A DNA stretch of 48,101 bases from Clostridium sp. CAG:678. Its GTDB lineage: Bacteria; Bacillota; Clostridia; Oscillospirales; Acutalibacteraceae. Positions 41,781 through 48,101 of this stretch are shown here, in pieces. The stretch lies in NCBI GenBank assembly GCA_000431535.1, contig HF991817.1, positions 49,297 through 97,397 of the forward strand. The letters are read 5' to 3'. The position numbers and the translations under genes were made by a program. Position 1 is the first letter of the stretch, and every line of letters starts with the position of its first letter. The notes under the pieces were generated by a model. It ran no database searches and was not told where the DNA came from. It saw nothing but the letters and a program-made list of their open reading frames with translations.

Positions 41781-43661
41781 TTATTTGGACTTTTCAATAA
41801 ATAACGCGTTTAGGCCGCCCAGTTTGACGCCTATACTTTGGTCAAATCCGTGCATTGGCTTTTTCGCGGTTTTGTATGTTCCGGAAAGTCTTGCTTTGTT
41901 GCCGCCGTATTTTTTCAGGTTGGAATCAAAGATCACCTTATAGGTGCCCGGTTCAGGAACGCCGATGCGGTATTCCTTGTGCTCGTTCGGCGTAAAGTTA
42001 AAGATCCCGATGATCTCGCTGCCGGTCTTGCTGATGCGCCGGAAAGCGATCGTGGAATTGGCGTTGTCATCGCTGGAAATCCAGCTGAACCCTTCCCAGC
42101 TGTAATCGATCTCCCAAAATTCCGGGTGGTCTTTATAAAAATGGTTTAGTTCCTTTGAAAATCCCAGCAGCTTTCTGTGTTTGTCATAATCAAGCAGCAT
42201 CCAGTCCAGTCCGTCTTCATATGCCCATTCCTTAAACTGGCCGAATTCCTGCCCCATAAACAGCAGCTTTTTGCCCGGGTGCGCCGCCATGTAGGATAAA
42301 AACAGGCGCATGCCCTCAAATTTCATATCATAGTCGCCCGGCATTTTGTTGATCAGGCTGCATTTGCCGTGCACCACTTCATCATGGCTGATCGGCAGAA
42401 TGAAATTCTCGGAGAATGCATAGAAGAAACTGAATGTAATACAGTTGTGGTTGCCTTTTCGGAACAGCGGATCCATAGAGGTATAGCGCAGCATATCGTT
42501 CATCCAGCCCATGTTCCATTTAAAATTGAACCCAAGGCCGCCAACATCGGGCGGCATGGTGATCATGGGCCACGCTGTGGATTCCTCCGCGATCATCATG
42601 ATCGCCGGGTGCTCTTTAAACATGGCGCTGTTCAGTTCCTTGAAAAAGGCAACTGCCTCCAGATTTTCATTGGAGCCGTATTTGTTGGCAACCCATTCTC
42701 CCGCCTGTCTGCCGTAATCCAGATACAGCATAGAGGCAACCGCGTCCACGCGCAGCCCGTCAAAATGGTACATATCCGCCCAGTACATGGCGGAGGAGAT
42801 CAAAAAACTTTTCACTTCGTTTCTGCCGTAGTCAAAAACTCTTGTGCCCCATTCCTTGTGTTCGCCCTTTCGCATATCGGAATATTCGTAAAGCGGTTTG
42901 CCGTCAAATTCATAAAGGCCGTGGGCGTCTTTGGGGAAGTGGGCGGGCACCCAGTCCAGTATTACGCCGATCCCTTCCTGGTGGCATCTGTCCACAAAAT
43001 ACATGAGGTCGTCCGGTGTGCCATAGCGCGAAGTGGGCGCAAAATAGCCGGTTACCTGATACCCCCAGGAGCCGTCAAACGGGTACTCCATCAGCGGCAT
43101 CATCTCTATGTGCGTGTATCCCATATCCGTAACATAGGGCAAAAGCTCGTCTGCCATTTCACGGTAGGAATAGTAATCGCCGTTTTCTTTCTTTTTCCAA
43201 GAGCCGAAATGAATCTCGTAAATATTTACGGGTTTTTCCAGAATACTGCCCTGCAGGCTGTCTTTCTGCCATTTTGCGTCTTTCCACTTGTAGTTGCCAA
43301 GTTCGTACACTTTAGACGCCGTGCCCGGCCTTGTCTCGCAGTGAAATCCGTAAGGATCCGCTTTGTAAAGCAACCGTCCGTCCTCGGCGGTGATTACATA
43401 TTTATAGCAGTCATAAATATTTACGCCGCCGATCACAGCCTCCCATATCCCGGGAGAGATCTGCTCCATTTTATCTGTCTGTTCCTCCCAGGCATTGAAA
43501 TCTCCGGCAACGGAAACGCAAACCGCATTCGGCGCCCAAACGCGAAACGCAAACGTATCTCCTTTAATTCTATGACAGCCGAAAAACGCATATGCCCTGT
43601 AATTTTCGCCTTTGTTGAAAATGTATATCGGAAACTCATATTCTTTCTTTAATTTTTTCAT
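41781..43661 (-). CDS. glgB: 1,4-alpha-glucan branching enzyme
   Basis: Introduces alpha-1,6 branches in glycogen. The 626-residue GH13 protein has an N-terminal CBM48 ([18 protein letters not shown]), then the catalytic barrel. [13 protein letters not shown] holds the nucleophile aspartate, AEESTAWP the acid glutamate and [11 protein letters not shown] the third carboxylate; an all-beta C-terminal domain follows. ATG 43661 follows AGAGGAG by eight bases; a longer reading from 43700 adds 13 residues before that site. It is the first gene of glgB-glgC-glgD-glgA. Confidence 0.97.
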   Translation of the reverse strand: MKKLKKEYEFPIYIFNKGENYRAYAFFGCHRIKGDTFAFRVWAPNAVCVSVAGDFNAWEEQTDKMEQISPGIWEAVIGGVNIYDCYKYVITAEDGRLLYKADPYGFHCETRPGTASKVYELGNYKWKDAKWQKDSLQGSILEKPVNIYEIHFGSWKKKENGDYYSYREMADELLPYVTDMGYTHIEMMPLMEYPFDGSWGYQVTGYFAPTSRYGTPDDLMYFVDRCHQEGIGVILDWVPAHFPKDAHGLYEFDGKPLYEYSDMRKGEHKEWGTRVFDYGRNEVKSFLISSAMYWADMYHFDGLRVDAVASMLYLDYGRQAGEWVANKYGSNENLEAVAFFKELNSAMFKEHPAIMMIAEESTAWPMITMPPDVGGLGFNFKWNMGWMNDMLRYTSMDPLFRKGNHNCITFSFFYAFSENFILPISHDEVVHGKCSLINKMPGDYDMKFEGMRLFLSYMAAHPGKKLLFMGQEFGQFKEWAYEDGLDWMLLDYDKHRKLLGFSKELNHFYKDHPEFWEIDYSWEGFSWISSDDNANSTIAFRRISKTGSEIIGIFNFTPNEHKEYRIGVPEPGTYKVIFDSNLKKYGGNKARLSGTYKTAKKPMHGFDQSIGVKLGGLNALFIEKSK

Positions 43662-43748
43662 AAATCTGCTCCTCTTGAGAAGGCTGTTGCATGCAGGCAT
43701 GATCCATTAAAAAACGGTGTGCCGCATTTTTATTTTATATGCATTTAC

Positions 43749-43777
43749 ATTGTATCATCTCACTGAGAAACAATCAA
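43749..43777 (-). promoter_or_regulatory. glg operon promoter
   Basis: On the minus strand TTGATT (43777-43772), a 17-nt spacer and TACAAT (43754-43749). The leader to glgB is about 80 nt. I see no riboswitch-like structure in it. Confidence 0.65.
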
Positions 43778-43880
43778 GTGTTTTTTTGTTTACTTTGTTA
43801 CAAGAATTTTTTATATAAAGTTAATTATTGTGCAATTTGTTACAAAATTTTTGATATTTTTGGTAAAAGTAAATCAAAAG

Positions 43881-43947
43881 GCTGAAAACATGGCAAAAAC
43901 CGCCCTTTTGCGGTATTCCCGCCGGTATGCACCGACCGCTTTTCAGC
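43881..43947. other. candidate structured element between glgB and the ANTAR gene
   Basis: An outer perfect 8-bp stem GCTGAAAA / TTTTCAGC (43881-43888 with 43940-43947) encloses a 5-bp hairpin ACCGC-N6-GCGGT (43899-43914) and a GC-rich single strand. It stands out in an AT-rich, gene-free region of about 330 bases between divergent promoters. Could be a small RNA, a protein site or a relic; the orientation is unknown. Confidence 0.35.
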
Positions 43948-44011
43948 GTATTTCAACATATTTAATAATTTTTCGTATTTTAATAAAAGAAAATTTATAT
44001 TTATTTTTCTA

Positions 44012-44041
44012 TTGATTGCATATGGTTTAATATGGTATAAT
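44012..44041 (+). promoter_or_regulatory. promoter of the ANTAR gene
   Basis: TTGATT at 44012-44017, an 18-nt spacer and TATAAT at 44036-44041, with TG at 44033-44034 giving an extended -10. The leader is about 55 nt. Confidence 0.65.
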
Positions 44042-44104
44042 TGTTACCGGTGTTTTAACGCCGCCGCACAGTGCAGAGTAAATACTGCCGGGGGAGATGT
44101 AAAT

Positions 44105-44620
44105 TTGAAGGATATTATCGTTGTTTATCCTAAAAAAGAAACAGCGCTTTCAATTCGGTCTCTGATCGAAAAAAGCGGCTTTCACGTTTCCCATGTCTGC
44201 GCGCTCGGTTCTTCCGCGCTGGAGATCGCGCAGGAAAAGCAAAACGGAGTCATCGTTTGCCCGTTTGTGATGAGAGATATATCTGCCGCGGAACTTGCAG
44301 AGCAGGTGCCGCAGGGGTTTGATATCATCGCGCTCTCCAACAGCGGCTCAGAGCAGTATATGGGCAATCTGATCACACTTCCCGTCCCGATGGACAGAAA
44401 TGATTTTCTGAACACCGTTCATATGCTTGCCAGCAGCAGATCCAGTTTTACAAGAAGAACGGGGGCGGACGGCGAATATATATCCAAAGCAAAAGAGGCG
44501 CTCATCAGTTTAAAGGGCATGAGCGAGAGCCAGGCGCATAAGTTTTTGCAGCAGGAGAGCATGAAGAGCGGCAAAAAGATATCCGCCGTTGCGATGGATA
44601 TTTTAGACAGGCTTACCTGA
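44105..44620 (+). CDS. ANTAR-domain RNA-binding regulator with a degenerate receiver
   Basis: Predicted antiterminator protein of 171 residues. The N-terminal half has the length and strand pattern of a receiver domain, but the acidic pair is missing (VVYPKKE) and the phosphoacceptor position reads GVIVCPFV, with no aspartate. The C-terminal ANTAR helices are present: ISKAKEALISLKGMSESQAHKFLQQESM, then KKISAVAMDIL. Such proteins bind paired hairpins in nascent RNA to prevent termination. The start is TTG 44105 with GGGGGAGATG upstream; the reading from 44012 would start inside the promoter. Activity is likely independent of phosphorylation. The target is not known. Confidence 0.88.
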   Translation: MKDIIVVYPKKETALSIRSLIEKSGFHVSHVCALGSSALEIAQEKQNGVIVCPFVMRDISAAELAEQVPQGFDIIALSNSGSEQYMGNLITLPVPMDRNDFLNTVHMLASSRSSFTRRTGADGEYISKAKEALISLKGMSESQAHKFLQQESMKSGKKISAVAMDILDRLT

Positions 44621-44662
44621 AAACGGCTTTGCCGAAATCAAATACAAAGGCTTGTGATTATT

Positions 44663-45526
44663 ATGAAATTTATAAAAATGCAGGGCTGCGGCAACGATTA
44701 TGTTTATATCGACTGCCTGAAAGAACAGGTGGAAAATGAAAAAGACGCCGCCGTTCTGCTTTCCAACCGCCATTTCGGCGTGGGATCAGACGGATTGATC
44801 CTGATCAAAAAAGGCAGGTCCGCCGATTTTGAGATGGTGATGTATAATCCGGATGGCTCCCGCGGCGCCATGTGCGGAAACGGTATCCGCTGTGTTGCCA
44901 GATATGTTTATGACCAAGGCTATATTGCCTCGGATCGCTTTACGGTGGAATCCATGGGCAGCGTTAAAAATATAGAACTTTCTTTAAGCGGCAATACGGT
45001 TGAATCCGTGCGCGTGGATATGGGCGCGCCGGTGATCAACGCGGCGGATATACCTGTTGTTTCCGATTCAAAACAGGTGATCAGCAGGGCGGTAACGCTC
45101 GGCGGCAGGGATTTTGAGATGACCTGCGTTTCCATGGGCAATCCGCACGCCGTTATGTTCATACAGGAAAATCCGCGGGATTTTGCGCTGGAAACATTCG
45201 GCCCGCTGTTTGAAAACGATGCAATGTTTCCGGATCGTGTGAACGCGGAGTTTGCGCGTGTTCTCAACAAAAAAGAGATCGAAATGCGCGTTTGGGAGCG
45301 CGGCACGGGCGAAACGCTTGCCTGCGGAACGGGCGCGTGCGCCACGGGTGTTGCGGCGATTCTTAACGGGTATACGGAAAAGGAAGTTACCGTTCATCTG
45401 CTCGGCGGGGATCTTAAAATCGGCTGGAGCGGCGCAATGAACGATCCGGTTTATATGACCGGCCCGGCAGAATATGTTTTCACCGGGGAGATTGCTCTGC
45501 AGAAAATCAGGAGGTTTAATATATGA
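44663..45526 (+). CDS. dapF: diaminopimelate epimerase
   Basis: Interconverts LL- and meso-diaminopimelate for lysine and peptidoglycan. The 287-residue protein has both catalytic cysteines, in GAMCGNGIRCVARY and TLACGTGACATGVAA, and starts with MKFIKMQGCGNDYVYID as is usual. ATG 44663 is preferred on family grounds; a GTG at 44654 is in frame. It overlaps dapL by 4 bases. The two together complete the aminotransferase route from tetrahydrodipicolinate. Confidence 0.97.
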   Translation: MKFIKMQGCGNDYVYIDCLKEQVENEKDAAVLLSNRHFGVGSDGLILIKKGRSADFEMVMYNPDGSRGAMCGNGIRCVARYVYDQGYIASDRFTVESMGSVKNIELSLSGNTVESVRVDMGAPVINAADIPVVSDSKQVISRAVTLGGRDFEMTCVSMGNPHAVMFIQENPRDFALETFGPLFENDAMFPDRVNAEFARVLNKKEIEMRVWERGTGETLACGTGACATGVAAILNGYTEKEVTVHLLGGDLKIGWSGAMNDPVYMTGPAEYVFTGEIALQKIRRFNI

Positions 45527-46707
45527 AGGTAAATGAAAATTTTTTAAAGCTGGAAGGCTCTTATCTGTTTTCAACCGTTGCAAAAAAGCAGAGAGAATAT
45601 CAGCAGGCACACCCGGATAAGGAAGTGATCCGCCTTTCCATCGGCGATGTAACAAAGCCGCTTGTTCCCGCTGTGATCGATGCCATGCACAAGGCGGTGG
45701 ACGAAATGGCAAACGAGGATACTTTCCGCGGCTATCCGCCGGAGCATGGCTATGATTTTCTTATTGACGCTATTCAAAAGCACGATTATGCGGACAGAGG
45801 CCTTGCCATTGAAAAGGATGAGATCTTTGTTTCGGACGGCGCTAAATCCGATTGCGGCAATATCGGCGATATCTTCAGCACGGAAAATAAAGTTGCCATC
45901 TGCGATCCGGTCTATCCCGTTTATCTGGATTCCAATGTTATGAGCGGCAGAACGGATATCATTTATCTGCCCTGCACGGCGGAAAACGGCTTTATGCCGC
46001 AGCTGCCGGAGGAAGTTGTGGATGTGATCTATCTCTGTTTCCCGAATAATCCGATCGGTGTTGCGGCAAGCAAAGAGCAGCTGAAAGTTTGGGTGGATTA
46101 CGCAAATGCGCACGGCTCGCTGATTCTTTATGATTCCGCGTATGAGGCGTTCGTAACGGACGGTTCGGTCAGATCAATCTATGAGGTAGAGGGCGCAAAG
46201 ACCTGCGCCATAGAATTCCGTTCGTTTTCTAAAACAGCGGGCTTTACCGGCGTTCGCTGCGGCTATACCGTTGTGCCTAAGGAACTGGAATTCGGCGGTG
46301 TCAGCCTGAATCCGCTCTGGGCACGCCGTCAGGCAACGAAGTTTAACGGCGTAAGCTATATAACCCAGCGCGCCGCAGAGGCGGTTTACAGCGAAGAGGG
46401 TCAGAAACAGATCAAGGAGACGCTTGCTTATTACCAGAGAAACGCCAAGGCGATTTTTGACGGCCTGACCGAAGCGGGCTTTACCTGCTACGGCGCTGTA
46501 AATTCCCCGTATGTATGGCTCACCGTTCCGGCAGGTATGACTTCTTGGGAGTTCTTTGATGATCTGTTGGATAAATGCCAGGTGGTCGGCACGCCCGGCT
46601 CCGGTTTCGGCAAATGCGGCGAGGGCTATCTGCGTTTGACCGGTTTCGGAAACTATGAAAAAACGCTTGAGGCGATTGACCGCATCAAGCGCGTATATGG
46701 CAAATAA
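45523..46707 (+). CDS. dapL: LL-diaminopimelate aminotransferase
   Basis: PLP enzyme that converts tetrahydrodipicolinate directly to LL-diaminopimelate, bypassing succinylated or acetylated intermediates. The 394-residue class I fold shows RLSIGDVTKPL, FVSDGAKSDCGNI, CFPNNPIG and the PLP lysine in SFSKTAGFTGVRCGY. Length and motifs match the DapL type. Start overlaps the dapF stop (ATGA) and has AGGAGG just upstream. The 33-nt gap to purC contains that gene's ribosome site only. Confidence 0.97.
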   Translation: MKVNENFLKLEGSYLFSTVAKKQREYQQAHPDKEVIRLSIGDVTKPLVPAVIDAMHKAVDEMANEDTFRGYPPEHGYDFLIDAIQKHDYADRGLAIEKDEIFVSDGAKSDCGNIGDIFSTENKVAICDPVYPVYLDSNVMSGRTDIIYLPCTAENGFMPQLPEEVVDVIYLCFPNNPIGVAASKEQLKVWVDYANAHGSLILYDSAYEAFVTDGSVRSIYEVEGAKTCAIEFRSFSKTAGFTGVRCGYTVVPKELEFGGVSLNPLWARRQATKFNGVSYITQRAAEAVYSEEGQKQIKETLAYYQRNAKAIFDGLTEAGFTCYGAVNSPYVWLTVPAGMTSWEFFDDLLDKCQVVGTPGSGFGKCGEGYLRLTGFGNYEKTLEAIDRIKRVYGK

Positions 46708-46740
46708 GTCAGTATTTTTAGAAGTTTGGAGGATATAGAA

Positions 46741-47450
<710 letters not shown>

Positions 47451-47451
<1 letters not shown>

Positions 47452-48101
47452 TGCCGAACGATACTTATAATTCACCGTTTAATGCGCGTTATGCCAGCAA
47501 AGAGATGCAGTATATCTATTCTCCCGATTTCAAGTTCAGAACCTGGCGCAAACTCTGGATCGCGCTTGCGGAATCAGAACGTGAACTCGGGCTGAATATC
47601 ACGCAGGAGCAGATTGATGAATTAAAGGCGCACGCCGAGGATATCAATTACGAGGCGGCCGCTGCTTATGAAAAGGAATTCCGCCACGATGTTATGGCGC
47701 ACGTTCACGCTTACGGCGATCAGTGCCCCAAGGCGGAGCCGATCATCCATCTGGGCGCAACCAGCTGCTATGTTGGCGATAATACCGATGTGATCACGAT
47801 GCGCGAGGCGCTGCGCCTGATCAGGAAAAAACTGGTAAACGCCATTGCAGGCGTTGCGGCTTTTGCTGATAAATATAAGGACATGCCTTGCCTCGGCTTT
47901 ACGCATTTTCAGCCGGCGCAGCCCACAACCGTGGGCAAGCGCGCAACGCTTTGGCTTATGGATCTCGTTTTGGATTACCATGAGGTAGAGCATGTGCTGG
48001 ATACGCTGATGCTGCTCGGCTCAAAGGGCACTACCGGCACGCAGGCGTCTTTCCTGGAACTCTTTAACGGAGATCACGAAAAATGCAAGGAACTGGATCG
48101 G
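47451..48101 (+). CDS. purB: adenylosuccinate lyase, N-terminal part (partial)
   Basis: Fumarase-family lyase acting twice in purine synthesis, including on the PurC product. The first 217 codons are in the window and the frame is open to the end. Seen are the N-terminal [42 protein letters not shown] and [15 protein letters not shown], all typical of the clostridial type. The catalytic flexible loop lies beyond the window. Confidence 0.95.

Noticed and set aside
40501-43652. Long plus-strand open frames (up to 480 codons) opposite glgB and glgC.
   Set aside because: They read as arginine-, histidine- and phenylalanine-rich shadow sequence with no family resemblance and no ribosome sites, and lie opposite well-identified genes.
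43881-44104. Target hairpins of the ANTAR protein in the divergent region and in its own leader.
   Set aside because: The hairpin at 43899-43914 has a six-base loop, but neither strand shows A at position 1 with G at position 4, and no paired second hexaloop is present.

Overview
The window looks like a chromosomal segment of a Clostridia-type Firmicute, probably an uncultured gut member of the Oscillospiraceae/Ruminococcaceae. This rests on the gene content: RNase Y, a T-box leader in front of thrS, the yloU-fakA-recG order, a glgBCDA operon with the GlgD subunit, an LL-diaminopimelate aminotransferase and a CpsC/CpsD pair. Base composition is moderate, with strongly AT-rich intergenic promoters. 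No species can be named from the sequence alone.

Layout. (1) 1-1025: the 5' part of thrS on the minus strand, with a T-box leader and its promoter. (2) 1103-3300: rny and a small Dabb-domain gene. (3) 3324-18206: a surface polysaccharide locus of 14 plus-strand genes between one promoter and one terminator. It holds the chain-length regulator and tyrosine kinase (CpsC/CpsD), an initiating sugar-phosphate transferase, two GT4 and two GT2 glycosyltransferases, a radical SAM protein, a DUF115 protein, a CMP-sugar synthetase, an HpcH/HpaI aldolase, a Wzy-like polymerase, a pyruvyltransferase and a Wzx flippase. (4) 18231-24762: a minus-strand housekeeping block of ymdB, an orphan oligopeptide-binding lipoprotein, yloU, fakA and recG. 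(5) 24819-25850: tRNA-Gln followed by a hairpin-rich repeat that copies the tRNA 3' end, then an AT-rich island with an XRE regulator and broken ORFs. (6) 25950-27418: mutY and a broken upstream gene. (7) 27531-33799: a two-component system beside an ABC transporter with an FtsX-like permease and an exported accessory protein. (8) 33861-37804: small genes, including an LMW protein tyrosine phosphatase, a DUF296 protein, a YccF-type membrane protein, a free-standing FakA-middle-domain protein, a decayed flavodoxin next to an HxlR regulator, and an autoregulated MarR-RNHCP pair. (9) 37855-43777: the glgB-glgC-glgD-glgA glycogen operon. (10) 44012-48101: an ANTAR regulator with a degenerate receiver, dapF-dapL and purC-purB (purB runs off the end).

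The most interesting unit is inside the polysaccharide locus. Three overlapping or tightly packed genes (10955-13243) encode a DUF115 protein, a CMP-sugar synthetase and a pyruvate-dependent aldolase. No NeuB-type synthase is visible. The three read as a make-activate-transfer set for an acidic 3-deoxy-ulosonic sugar made by direct aldol addition of pyruvate. This is a prediction from families and gene order, not a demonstrated pathway. A radical SAM enzyme of unknown substrate lies two genes upstream. Secondary points of interest are the free-standing FakA middle domain with one altered metal ligand, the tRNA-associated repeat with its AT-rich island, and the pseudo-receiver ANTAR protein.
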